Shown piece by piece: positions 11,201 to 20,220 of a stretch of DNA of 64,000 nt (its first letter is position 1; each line of letters starts with the position of its first letter). A program made the translations under genes and the position numbers. The notes beneath the pieces are model-generated. The model was not told the DNA's origin, did no database searches, and was given only the letters and a program-made list of their open reading frames with translations. Source of the DNA: Epithemia pelagica (Eukaryota > Bacillariophyta > Bacillariophyceae > Surirellales > Surirellaceae); contig OX337240.1 of NCBI GenBank assembly GCA_946965045.2, positions 2,232,001-2,296,000 of the forward strand. Reading direction: 5' to 3'.

Positions 11201-13952
11201 TGCCAACACCTGGCTTCTTTGCCTTGAGTATGTCTGTGACTTATTGAACCATACATCGTCACCCACCCATTCCGGTCGCACTCCTCTTGAGGCTCTCTCC
11301 GGACGCCCACCCGACATTACTCATCTCTTGTTCTTTCCTTTCTGGGATGAGGTTTACTACCGTGTCGACCCCGCTGAACCCAATTCCGGTTCATATCCAT
11401 CTTCTTCTGATGAGAAACTTGGCCACTGGGTTGGTTTTGCTCACAACGTTGGTGATTCTTTTACTTGGAAGATTCTCACCCAGGATAACCAGATAATCTA
11501 CCGTTCTGCTGTTCGCCGTGTTGAATCCACTACACCTAACCTACGTGTGGATCGACCTTCAGGGGAGGATTCGTCTGAGAAGGATGACAATGATAAGCAA
11601 GCTGACACTGTCTTCATTCGCAGTGATAGTGAAGATCCATCCAAACCAATGCCCACGATCGATTTTGACGACATGATAGGACGCACATTCCTATGCAACA
11701 CAGAAGAAAATGGGGAGCGACACCGTGCACGTGTCATCAAACGAGTCATTGATCTTAATGAAGAAGCAACGAAACAGGAAGAACGTGTCAAGTACATCTA
11801 CCGAAAGACAAATTCTGATGTTGATGAGATGATATCCTATAATCAACTCATGGAGTATATCGAACGAGATAACCAAGCTCAAACCTCTGGAGATAATCTT
11901 TTCAGGTTCAGGGACGTCATTGCCCATCAAGGCCCACTGAACACAACTGATCCAGATTACAAGGGGAGCAAATATAATTTGCTTGTTGATTGGGAAACTG
12001 GGGAGACTACCTATGAACCTTTATCACTCATCGCCAATGATGATCCGATCACTGTAGCAATTTATGGAAAGAAACATGATTTACTCAACGAACCTGGATG
12101 GAAGCATTTGAAACGTTATGTCAAAACAAGCAAACGTCTCATTCGAGCAGCCAAACAGTCAAGGATTAAACAAGTTCACCATTCCGTCAAGTATAAGTTT
12201 GGATTCCAAGTACCACGCAATTATGAGGAAGCTGTCGCTCTTGATAAACAACATGGCAACACAAAGTGGCAGGATGCAACAGAATTAGAATTGTCACAGA
12301 TCCAGTCCTACAAGACATTCAAGGATTTTGGGAAAGCCATCTTCATTAAAGGGAAAGTATCCAATGCACCTGAAGGATATCATAAGATACGTGTACATCT
12401 TGTCTTTGACGTAAAACATGATGGACGACATAAAGCAAGACTTGTCGCAGATGGACATCTCACAAAAGAACCTGTTGAGACAATCTATTCAGGTGTTGTT
12501 TCCATTCGCAACCTCCGCATTGCCTTATTCCTGGGTACTTTGAATGACTTGGAAATATGGGGAGCAGATATTGGAAACGCATATCTGGAAGCCTTGACAG
12601 GGGAGAAAATTTTCATTGTCGCAGGACCTGAATTCAAGGAATTAGAAGGTCACATCCTGATTATATACAAGGCACTTTATGGATTGAAGTCATCAGGCGC
12701 ACGCTGGCATGATGTCTTATTCGATGTTTTGACAGACATGGGATTTTCACCAAGCAAAGCAGATCCGGATATCTGGATGAGGAAAGCACCTGGAGAAGAC
12801 TGTTACGAATACATTGCCGTATACGTTGATGACTTAGCCATTATTTCTACTGATCCTGGGAATATCTGCAAGATCCTGAAGGAGAAATACAACTTCAAAC
12901 TCAAAGGAGATGGACCTATTGATTTCCACTTGGGATGTTGTTACACCAAGGATTCTGACGGAACATTAGTAGCAGATCCAAGACGCTACATTGGTAAGAT
13001 GATGGACACTTTCGAACGAATCTTCAAGGAGAAACCCAAGAAAGCCAAAACACCTCTTATTGGTGGAGACCATCCTGAATTGGATGATTCTGAGCTCCTT
13101 GATGAAGAAGGTACTAGCCATTTCCAAACTCTGATTGGACAACTCCAATGGGTGATCACTATTGGTCGTTTCGACGTCTTCACCGCTACAATGACGCTAT
13201 CACGCTTTCGTGCTGCTCCAAGGAAAGGACATCTTGATAGAGCCAAGCGTATCTATGGATATCTTGCACATCTACCAGAAGGCGCAATCAGATTTAGGAT
13301 TGGAGAGCCTGATTATTCAAGTCTTCCTACCCAAGAATTTGATTGGACTCGCACTGTCTATTCGAATGCAAGTGAACGTATTCCTGAAGACTGCCCAACA
13401 CCACTTGGCCGCTATGTTACCACAACTCATTATGTTGATGCCAATCTCATGCATGACATAGTCACTGGTAAATCCGTCACTGCTGTTCTACATTTGTTGA
13501 ACGGAACACCTATTGACTGGTACAGCAAGAGACAGAGCACGGTGGAAACTGCTACCTATGGATCCGAGTTTGTGGCTGCAAGGACAGCAATAGATCAGAT
13601 TACAGAATTACGACATTCTCTCCGCTACCTTGGAGTACCTATCCGAGAGCGAAGTTACATGTACGGAGATAACAGATCTGTTGTGCTCAATGCAACCGTT
13701 CCTCATTCCATACTATCCAAGAGACACCATCTTCTGTCATACCACCGAGTTCGTGAAGCCATCGCAGCAAAGTATGTTGCATTCTACTGGAAAGATGGAA
13801 AGACCAACCCTGCCGATATCCTTAGCAAACATTGGGATTTCGTATCTATTTGGCCCATGCTCAAGCCATTGTTGTTTTGGAAAGGAGAAGTTCAAGACCT
13901 CAACAAATCCAATGATGACAAGGCTGAAACGACGAGTTGTGGGGAGTGTTAG
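8265..13952 (+). CDS. Copia-type Gag-Pol polyprotein
   Basis: One 1895-aa frame starts at an ATG in CACCATGG context. The first ~570 residues are Gag-like and lack a CCHC zinc knuckle. At 578-581 the presumed protease site reads Asp-Arg-Gly-Ala instead of the usual Asp-Thr/Ser-Gly-Ala. Integrase acidic residues include Asp924 and Glu959 (SDGG and KAENRYQ). The reverse transcriptase active site is YVDD at 1520-1523. RNase H residues follow (YVDAN, TYGSEF, MYGDN, NPADILSK). Gag and Pol are in one frame with no frameshift site, so their ratio must be set otherwise. The last codon and stop lie inside the 3' LTR. Confidence 0.96.
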   Translation: MDPQSPKTPTTPKGEDNQDNVSDTDLFDHIIFTVCQFFTKERADYLMKWMKYHGFENITHVISYMQTNTEESMKELTQYKVNKQTHDLQGPTRQQIKLLAYWAIYKTNEIQDELSNSDWMNLTRKEFNTWRINTDFSKGPPSQVPVSPMKSPSSVKSVSTVTAASQSQQDLTAFRKGTKRDATAYEVFKDERYYDSFWRVFKTTAKAQGLSNVLNFKYTPPHDDEYAEELFQEQQVFLYSVLVRIIQTDQGRAYVREHEHDEDVRAVLQKLHSLHTESDLAKREVLRLTNYISNLRLDDTWRGTTRQFLLHFQEQLRLLDNLVTLSDRIPDHTRMTFLMQAVEKVPDLRRVKILDNVVNTKSGAKSLCYQSYFRLLLDAAYDHDQATQSSVHSRRRHVKQHESLYGQDTDADITSQDDMEYHVHNTTATSESPSSSSKVSLPRDLWFKLSEEDRKLIIEYNKMIQAPSSTTPRKVQTHALNIDPEPDPDPNQVASDDDSPGVVTEHPDDSDPVTQFINQAMTTDINHPATDLTSVLSNAKSKTSKKVTFKANMHKQAGHVPRYLFSRKSTLPGNQLIDRGANGGLAGSDMRILSKTGRHITIVGIDNHELTGLPVVTCAAKFETNDGPIVGTFNEYAYYGKGLSIHAPGQFEHFGLAVDERSVKVDGKQRITTLDGRAIPLHIKDGLAYIHSLGIPSDDDMNTLPQIIFTSPDTWDPGVLDHSYSPTPSDNDADWKHVKTDGSMSNHPYDNYGEYTDRVVCNLNLLLDLPYDHGPDDAPFFSIYADAEGNDPTLHASVHRRYQEAYDWKKFRPFFGWQSEDVIADTFKHTTRNGSITFDHDTLKKHFKARNPVLNIPRRHEPVATDSVFSDTPAVDHGGKVAQIFVGRDTLVTDIYGIKSTKQFVNTLQDNIRFRGAMETLISDGGSSLISQKVKDILRTLLIGEYRSEPYHQHQNKAENRYQTVKRMTNALMNATGCPANTWLLCLEYVCDLLNHTSSPTHSGRTPLEALSGRPPDITHLLFFPFWDEVYYRVDPAEPNSGSYPSSSDEKLGHWVGFAHNVGDSFTWKILTQDNQIIYRSAVRRVESTTPNLRVDRPSGEDSSEKDDNDKQADTVFIRSDSEDPSKPMPTIDFDDMIGRTFLCNTEENGERHRARVIKRVIDLNEEATKQEERVKYIYRKTNSDVDEMISYNQLMEYIERDNQAQTSGDNLFRFRDVIAHQGPLNTTDPDYKGSKYNLLVDWETGETTYEPLSLIANDDPITVAIYGKKHDLLNEPGWKHLKRYVKTSKRLIRAAKQSRIKQVHHSVKYKFGFQVPRNYEEAVALDKQHGNTKWQDATELELSQIQSYKTFKDFGKAIFIKGKVSNAPEGYHKIRVHLVFDVKHDGRHKARLVADGHLTKEPVETIYSGVVSIRNLRIALFLGTLNDLEIWGADIGNAYLEALTGEKIFIVAGPEFKELEGHILIIYKALYGLKSSGARWHDVLFDVLTDMGFSPSKADPDIWMRKAPGEDCYEYIAVYVDDLAIISTDPGNICKILKEKYNFKLKGDGPIDFHLGCCYTKDSDGTLVADPRRYIGKMMDTFERIFKEKPKKAKTPLIGGDHPELDDSELLDEEGTSHFQTLIGQLQWVITIGRFDVFTATMTLSRFRAAPRKGHLDRAKRIYGYLAHLPEGAIRFRIGEPDYSSLPTQEFDWTRTVYSNASERIPEDCPTPLGRYVTTTHYVDANLMHDIVTGKSVTAVLHLLNGTPIDWYSKRQSTVETATYGSEFVAARTAIDQITELRHSLRYLGVPIRERSYMYGDNRSVVLNATVPHSILSKRHHLLSYHRVREAIAAKYVAFYWKDGKTNPADILSKHWDFVSIWPMLKPLLFWKGEVQDLNKSNDDKAETTSCGEC
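13938..13946 (+). other. Short polypurine tract
   Basis: TGTGGGGAG-type purine-rich sequence ends exactly where the right LTR starts; it is short and overlaps the last pol codons. It would prime plus-strand DNA synthesis. Confidence 0.5.
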
Positions 13953-14729
13953 AATTCTCACCGTCTATGGTGGTTAGATTCTACATCTCATCGATTCCCC
14001 ATGTCACATAGCCTCGTGCTATCGCATCATGCCATCTAGCTTCGAGCTATGTTCCCTAGCTTCGCGCTATATCGACCTATATTTCTTCGCAAATCATGAA
14101 AAGTGAGAATAGATTGACGAACTCACTCTCAAGACTAAACTGGGTCGTGCGGTATTACAACGGACATAAATTTGGCCGTTGCTCGGACATTATACTAACG
14201 CCCTAAGCGTACGCGCCCGAAATCATCGAGCGCGCCCAAGCGACATCCGAGCGCTGTCGGCATCTATCCGACCCAACGGTCTAAGTATCCCAAGCACGAC
14301 ACACGATCACGCGAGACCATATTTCCATTCCCACAATCTCCAAATTGTCAACAAGCTGCGCGCCATGAAAACAACTATGCCAACCCAAAGCAAGAGCTGT
14401 TGACCCTGTATATGTTATCCATCCACATATACATGTCATATACATCACATGAATCAACTCCAACTATTCCAAACCTGTTGCCGCCAAGAACCTATGACAC
14501 ATGACCCTTGGCAGGACCGAACATTTCACGTAGACCTATCGTAGTAATCAACACACAATCTAACAATATCACCATTTATCACATCTTCTTTTGTGTCCCA
14601 ACTATCCTTCTGATAGACTTCGACTTGCTTGCTTCTCTGACCCTGAGAAGCTTGTATCGGTTGGTGACCTACCTGATTGTCTGCTCTACCGAGCATCAAT
14701 GTCCCTACGATTCAGAAAGAATTGTAACA
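13947..14729 (+). repeat. 3' long terminal repeat
   Basis: 783 bp, same limits as the left LTR and nearly identical. Its first six bases (TGTTAG) supply the last Cys codon and the stop of gag-pol. Confidence 0.96.
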
Positions 14730-14734
14730 TAAAT
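14730..14734. repeat. Copia target-site duplication, right copy (TAAAT)
   Basis: Exact copy of 6341-6345. Confidence 0.95.
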
Positions 14735-17159
14735 AGTGCTCTGTCCCTGCTGGAATTGGAGCTTCCGACCATCTTGTAGATTATCGAACACACACAACAG
14801 ATGTGTCACACGTCGAATTGCTAGCTTTGTTCGTTGGTCATAGGATGAAAGCCACTCTTCTACCCTGCGTTCCATCGTTCGTTTTGAAACAGAGATTCCT
14901 AGCCACACAGGAATCTGTGTCGCTAGGAGTGGATGTCCACAAGCATACTGAGCGAGGGAGAAGACCATACCAAAAGGGACCAACCGATGATTGTTTGTCT
15001 TTCGAAGCTTCATGACAAATTGGAAGAACACGTCCAATGTGAGACGTGGACGCATGAAAATTTGCTCGTTTTCCGTAAGTTCCTCTTCGAGCTTCTTCGT
15101 GTAGCCACTAATCCCCATTAGAGTGTTGAATTGTTGGGGAAGCATTGTCTCGAAGTCCTTTGCAAATTGCCGAAGTTCATATTCCGATAGGAACTTTTCA
15201 AATACATTATTGAATCGTCCAAAACAATCTTCAAGGCGCCGCATAACCCTCTTGTCAATGACTTCGCAAAAGGGCTGGACCGTAGATGGTTCTATGAGGG
15301 GCGGAGGAGGAATCGTCGTGGCGTGGTCTCGAAGCTGTTTAAGCTCTTCGTTGTGTACAACCTTTTGCTGGGCAGCGAGGGCATTTGATTGTAGGTGTTG
15401 CCAGACACCTCATAATTTTGCGAGCATAAATCGATCCCCTGTTGTTTCTTGCACGAGCCTATGAAGAAGAGTGGACCGATTGTCCCCTGCGTCTTTCAAA
15501 GCATTGAAAGTTGCAAGCCAGGGCCGTTCGGGATGGAAGTCGGCTTGGACAAATATGGCTTGGGGGTAACGAAACAACTCAAACCAGGAGAGATGTTCCT
15601 CAATACAATCAGAGGGGGGGGGAGGAGACGCTGAAATCCATCGACCCAAATATGGGCAATTTCAGGAAGATGCCATGCTGTTGTGTCTCAGACATGGCGG
15701 CGATAACGTCGGGAATGGGCCGGAAACCAGTTACCGCGTCTTTATCTGGGTTCCCATTGACCCAACCAAGTACTTGCTTATAAAGACGTCCCTGGCAACG
15801 AACGGTAGGCACGTTGTCCGATTGCAACGTTTGTTCCCATGCATCGAGCCATTTCTTGGAGTACCTTGGTGGTAGAAGCTCGTCATGAAAGAATAGGGCA
15901 ACTGGAGTCCCATCCTTGAGGAACCAAATGTCTTCGATGAGAAGGGTTGTTAACGAGAAAGACGTCACAAGATGCAATGACGAGTTGGATTGTTGTGGTG
16001 GCGGCTTCTGTGATGAATTGCCATCATCCTCGATTTCATGTTGCTTGCGTTTGTTGTTTTGTTGCTTATTGTAGCGTCGTTCTTTCGACTTCCCAGTTGG
16101 AGAACGGGCAACACCATTTGTGAAATTCTTGGCTCGTCTCATGAGTTGAGCACAATTGCCAGATGTCAATGTAAGGGTCTTTTTGCTGCCCTGGTGTTGT
16201 GGTGTCACAACAATCAACGGTACATTTCCAAGAGACGGCCCAGGAACTTTACAAGCAAGGTGTTCGATCCGGCGTAGGGGTAGGAGGAAGGTACCCTCGG
16301 TGATCAGCCGCGCTCCAACCGGTTGGGCTCGACTTGTACCGGACGCGGAGGAAGACCCCGTTGTAGACAACACACCAGCAGTCGTGGCATCGTGGGAGGC
16401 ATTGGTGCCAGCAAGGTCAGAGTCTGGTATATCAGAATCCTGAGGTGGAGTCGTATCATCAGGGTTGGTGGTTGTTTCTCGGTTGGTGGTTGACATACTG
16501 GTGCTTGCTTGATCCTCGATTGCAGATAACAGGTTGGTCGATTTGGGAGGGGACGTCTGTGTACCAAATCGTACCTGGCACAAGTTGAAGGAGAAGTTGA
16601 AGGAGGTGGACGACATCATGTTGCCATGGAGGGAAGGTTGGGCGCTTTGCTGGGGGTTGGAGTGTGCTTGTCGTCGGTTTGTATTGCCAGAAGGAGGTGA
16701 CAAGGGGGACGCAGTAGGTAAAGAAGGATGGGGAATCGGGACAAGGGATGGAGGAGCGGCTGTCCGGGTGGAGGGGAGCGTCGAAAGGTCACTTGCAATT
16801 AAGGTGGAGGGCTCCGATGTATTGGTGTTGTTGTTGTTGTTGTTCAACTGTGAGACTGTGGTTACCGGAGGCGGTTCGGCTGCAGCGCTAGCAGATGACA
16901 TGTCTTGAATGCAGGGAGGGGAACTGGTAGGATGCGACGAAGGATCAGGGACGGTATCCTGTATTGTCGAGACTGCTGGTTGGTTTTTGGCGAGGCTTGG
17001 TTGACCGTGCTGAGTTTTGCTTGTGTTGAGCTGTTCAGCACTCGGCTTGCGGTCATCCGCTTGCCCCAAAAGCTCATGAATCTCATGTTGAGAACGGCGG
17101 TGGCGTTTATGCGACGACGACGACATGGAGGAAGGCATATCAGGGAGCGGCACCTCCAC
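14730..17159 (-). pseudogene. N-terminal part of the broken DUF6589-like giant protein (probable transposase)
   Basis: Starts at the ATG at 17159, just inside the right TIR. The first ~300 residues are low-complexity Ser/Thr/Pro/Asn-rich, then an ordered region follows. The frame shifts at a run of nine C (minus strand) near 15613-15621: the first frame ends at 15609 while homologous-looking sequence continues one frame over. The second frame has one TGA at 15410-15412 and then stays open to the Copia insertion. Across the insertion the frame continues in phase at 6345. Whole gene without Copia: about 5.1 kb or 1,700 codons. The homopolymer shift could be an assembly error; the stop and the insertion are independent damage. 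There is no sign of splice sites that would remove both lesions. Confidence 0.72.
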
Positions 17160-17199
17160 TGCCGTGATAAATGAGGTGAGATTGTGTGTGTGGTTTGGA

Positions 17200-17286
17200 G
17201 TTTTGTCTCAAAGTTGGGAGTTTCAGGACGCGCCGTGGGGGTGAGAAAGAGAATTCACATCGAAATTTCCACCCCCGCTGGGGGGT
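17200..17286 (-). repeat. Right terminal inverted repeat of the helicase transposon
   Basis: Inverted copy of the 1290-1386 end; blocks at 17200-17217, 17226-17245 and 17272-17286. The giant gene starts 40 bp inside it. Confidence 0.85.
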
Positions 17287-17298
17287 AAGTATAGGATT
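17287..17298. repeat. Target-site duplication, right copy
   Basis: AAGTATAGGATT, identical to 1278-1289. Confidence 0.8.
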
Positions 17299-17859
17299 CT
17301 GTGTACATGTCGACTGGTGAACTCATGTCCATCTGGTTCTGATGTTCCCCTTGGTCGCCTTATCTGGAATCTATCATGTCCCTGTGCATGCTTGAATGGT
17401 TAGCTCTTCTAGGAGGGAAATAGCTCCACAACCTTCCTACTCTGCCCCATTAAACAAACCAACAAAGCAACGAATAGAGCTCTCTATTGTGTCCAATGAC
17501 GCCATCTTCAATCTACCAGCATGGTAGAAACACAAAACTTTGCATCCCTCTACTAGCTGGAGAGGAAACCGCTCTCTCTAGAAGTAATGGATCACACGAT
17601 TTGAGAACCGATTCCAAAGCTTCGAACCAGTCTACGAGTTTCGATACCATGTTGGTCCAAATTTAATTTCGGCGCCAGTGGGCCACTGCTTCACATTTGC
17701 ACTCCAACCTGATGCTCCAGTTCTGCTTCTCCATTTGATTAAGAGAATGTCATACATATCGTTCTTTGATCCAGTCACTGACGATTGCCCAACAATGAAA
17801 AAATGGCGTTTCCATCAGACTGTCCTTTACAAAACTTTGAGTGGGAGAGCTCAACATGT
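17299..17859. other. Intergenic, no gene seen
   Basis: Host flank of the transposon and 3' side of the next P4H gene. Only short shadow frames are present. Confidence 0.6.
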
Positions 17860-19419
17860 TTAAAGATCGGGGTAACGGTCTGCATTTTGTTGACGTTCCT
17901 CCCATTCTTGATACATGGACCCATCGACATTGAGAGTCAGGTGTTGACCGGAGAACCACATTGCATTGGGATTCGAATCAGACCCTTTGGTGGTAGTCTG
18001 GGTAGATGATCCACCCAGTTGTTGTCTTACATGAGAGGAATACTCCAAAGCATTTAAATAGGTGTCGGCATGTGCATTGGATACCAACAAGGTAAACGAA
18101 TGGACTCCAAACGTATCAGCAAGAGTCGTGAGACTCTTGTGGGCCAATCGATACAAGTAAGCTCGCAGGGACACGCCATTTTCGGAGCGCCTGTCGCTGC
18201 TACTTCGTGGATCCGTGGATGACTCGTCTTCCATACCTTTGGCGTCACGTTGCGAGGACGTCATTCGTTGTTTCTTTTTGGCAATCCGTTCTCCCAGCAG
18301 CATGCGACCAGAGAGCCACGGTACTGACAACCAAGAAGCGTACCACGACAATTTTGTGGGTCTGTGGGTCAAGGGATGTATGTTGTCAATGGACAAGAAG
18401 CCGACCAAAATAAAACGTGTTCCTTCTGTAATGGGAAGTCCTTTGTGTCGTATCGAGGCCGGATGGACAATGACATTGCCGACTCGGCCCGGATGAACCG
18501 TGACAAACCCATAACTCGTATCGTCCTGGTTGACTTGACTGTATCTCGTTTTCCAGAATCGCGTTCCTCCACCTTCAAAGTCATCATTCAAGAGGACATT
18601 GAAACTTATATCGTTCGCATCGGTATGGGCATGCAATCGATCCTGAATGCCCACATCGTACCGGACCACAAACAAGTCATTGGCACGAATACTTTGAATG
18701 GGAATGCCATAGATGCGACTGAGTAATGGTGCCAATCGACGATTCAAACGTTCCGCCAACCAGTGTCGATCCTCGTGTGTAAAGGGATCGGTCACCAAAT
18801 TCAAATCGGTGGTGGCGTAGGAACTGTGACGAGATTTTTGCCAGCCGTGCGGCTCCTCAACCAATTGTTGATAGTCTTTTCTTTTTGTGATGGTAGTTTC
18901 ATATCCAACGCTATCACTGGCATTGTTCAAGGCCATTGTGGCAGTGTCCACATTCCGTTGGGCAGCAGCAAAGGCTCTCACTAACAAGTCGTCACATTCC
19001 TGAGAAGTCAACAGTGGAGCTTCAAATACACCACGAGCTAGCAGAGCATTGTTCGGTGACTCGACCATGAGAACGTATCCGATCGATACCAAGGTTCCCA
19101 CCACAACAAAAAGGATTAAACTTCGATAGGAAGAACCAGACGACGGTCTTGATTGCCTTGCACGGGTCTTTCGAACTTGATGTGCTGGTTTGACGGCCTT
19201 GTTCTTTGCAGGACTGTTTTGCATCTCTTGCGCTTGTGCGTTCCCATATGCCCTGGTAATCGCACGAACACCAAAACGAGGAACGATAATCCACCAGAAT
19301 AAAATCACAAGATAGAATTTCATCGATAACATGTTCCTCTCGTTTTCGTGATTGGGCAACGGAACCTGCAAGAGCCGTTCGCCTGGAAAATTGGACCATG
19401 GATCGCTGGACCTCTCCAT
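17860..19419 (-). CDS. Membrane-anchored prolyl 4-hydroxylase-like 2OG-Fe(II) dioxygenase
   Basis: 519 aa from the ATG at 19419. Two hydrophobic segments (about 33-50 and 100-120) flank a basic Ala/Gln/Lys linker; the catalytic domain follows, presumably lumenal. Iron ligands are His265, Asp267 and His325; the 2-oxoglutarate-binding basic residue is Arg335. FEGGGTRFW is conserved. A C-terminal extension of about 170 residues with Lys/Arg/Ser-rich and Gln-rich parts has no recognised domain. The N-terminal motif LLQVPLPNHE is shared with the left-edge paralogue. The two genes were probably a tandem pair, now separated by the 16-kb transposon. Function as a prolyl hydroxylase is inferred from the family; the substrate could be cell-wall or silica-associated glycoproteins, which is only a guess. 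Confidence 0.9.
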   Translation of the reverse strand: MERSSDPWSNFPGERLLQVPLPNHENERNMLSMKFYLVILFWWIIVPRFGVRAITRAYGNAQAQEMQNSPAKNKAVKPAHQVRKTRARQSRPSSGSSYRSLILFVVVGTLVSIGYVLMVESPNNALLARGVFEAPLLTSQECDDLLVRAFAAAQRNVDTATMALNNASDSVGYETTITKRKDYQQLVEEPHGWQKSRHSSYATTDLNLVTDPFTHEDRHWLAERLNRRLAPLLSRIYGIPIQSIRANDLFVVRYDVGIQDRLHAHTDANDISFNVLLNDDFEGGGTRFWKTRYSQVNQDDTSYGFVTVHPGRVGNVIVHPASIRHKGLPITEGTRFILVGFLSIDNIHPLTHRPTKLSWYASWLSVPWLSGRMLLGERIAKKKQRMTSSQRDAKGMEDESSTDPRSSSDRRSENGVSLRAYLYRLAHKSLTTLADTFGVHSFTLLVSNAHADTYLNALEYSSHVRQQLGGSSTQTTTKGSDSNPNAMWFSGQHLTLNVDGSMYQEWEERQQNADRYPDL

Positions 19420-20014
19420 CGTAGTAGAATGATGCAATACGTGAAGCTATTGGGTCAATGATATGAACGACAGCAATCCGCAATGCATTCTCGCATAGAT
19501 CCTTCAGATATGCGCTGCACGTCTCGAAGATCTCAGGATTTTTTCGTTCGCCGCATTTTTCCGAACCTGAAAAATGGAAAAACGGAAAATTATGTGCCAA
19601 AGATTGCAATCAGGCAACAAAGCAGGATAGTGCATGGTGACTCTCTATCTAAGATGTGTTTGGGTGGAAGGGTTCGTTGTATGATCTTGATTGAAATTGG
19701 CCACGGCATCATCATTCTTTTTCTCAGTCATCATTGCATGAGTTCACAGCCTCTTCCTCCTCTTGTCGTGTGTGTACACTGGATCTACTACCTTGGTAGT
19801 GTGGATTCATCGCTGCGAACTTTAGTCTACCACGACTTCATCATCAGGTAGTGGATCGAAGAGCTTTAGAAGGGGAAAGCTCAATGGGGGTGGCAGTGCT
19901 TTTCCAATGAGGTTCGAATTTCAGTCTAGGTTGCAAATGTATCATGTCCTTCTTCTACTATGTATAGGATTACGTTTTTAGATTCGCAGCCAACGGACTG
20001 CGGCCCAAGCGGTT
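19420..20014. other. Intergenic, no gene seen
   Basis: Promoter side of the P4H gene and 3' side of the HSF gene. I see only short frames without coding character. Confidence 0.6.
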
Positions 20015-20220
20015 TCACCCGTGGGACTTGGATATACAATCGCCAGCAACAGCGGCCCAAGCGATAACATCGTGGGACTTGAAAGAGACATACAGGTTTA
20101 AACCCATACGGCCCATCGGGAACAGCCCGTGGGACTTGCACAAACATAGAAAACGCTCCCCAGAGCTAGAGGAGCGGCCCAAGAACAAGCCAAACAAGAA
20201 CATGTTGGCTTGGGGACTTA
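19993..20220 (-). repeat. Degenerate ~50-60 bp tandem repeat at the 3' end of the HSF gene
   Basis: On the plus strand GCGGCCCAAG recurs three times and GTGGGACTTG three times in alternation, with a fourth partial unit (GGCTTGGGGACTT). Each unit could form a CCCA/TGGG hairpin. In the HSF reading frame the second motif encodes Lys-Ser-His. Confidence 0.6.

Larger units (their letters stand above)
6346..14729 (+). mobile_element. Full-length Ty1/Copia retrotransposon (CoDi type) nested in the TIR transposon
   Basis: The element is 8384 bp with two 783-bp LTRs beginning TGTTAG and ending TAACA, flanked by TAAAT. Inside are a primer-binding site, a short upstream ORF with one stop, a repeat-rich leader and one 1895-codon gag-pol frame in the order protease, integrase, reverse transcriptase, RNase H, which defines Copia. 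I saw one LTR-LTR difference, so insertion is recent. It lies in the antisense direction relative to the giant transposon gene it interrupts. The open gag-pol frame suggests it may still be mobile. Confidence 0.96.
1290..17286. mobile_element. Large TIR DNA transposon with helicase and DUF6589-like transposase genes, split by a nested Copia element
   Basis: The ends are inverted copies. A perfect 15-bp terminus (ACCCCCCAGCGGGGG at 1290-1304, complement at 17272-17286) is followed inward by a perfect 20-bp block (1331-1350 and 17226-17245) and an 18-bp block (1369-1386 and 17200-17217). A 12-bp direct repeat, AAGTATAGGATT, flanks the element at 1278-1289 and 17287-17298. Because the repeat and the TIR share bases, the true target-site duplication is 8-12 bp. 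Two convergent genes fill the element: a plus-strand helicase and a minus-strand giant gene. Removing the Copia insertion and one TAAAT copy leaves about 7.6 kb. I do not recognise a named superfamily with exactly this combination; KDZ/Zisupton-type elements with 8-bp duplications are the nearest idea. Confidence 0.85.

Noticed and set aside
14803-15634. Plus-strand frames over the N-terminal transposase half
   Set aside because: They are shadows of the minus-strand gene, whose composition and phase continuity are far better.
19905-19935. GGTTCGAATTTC resembling a tRNA B-box
   Set aside because: No A-box or acceptor stem around it. No convincing tRNA gene was seen anywhere in the window.
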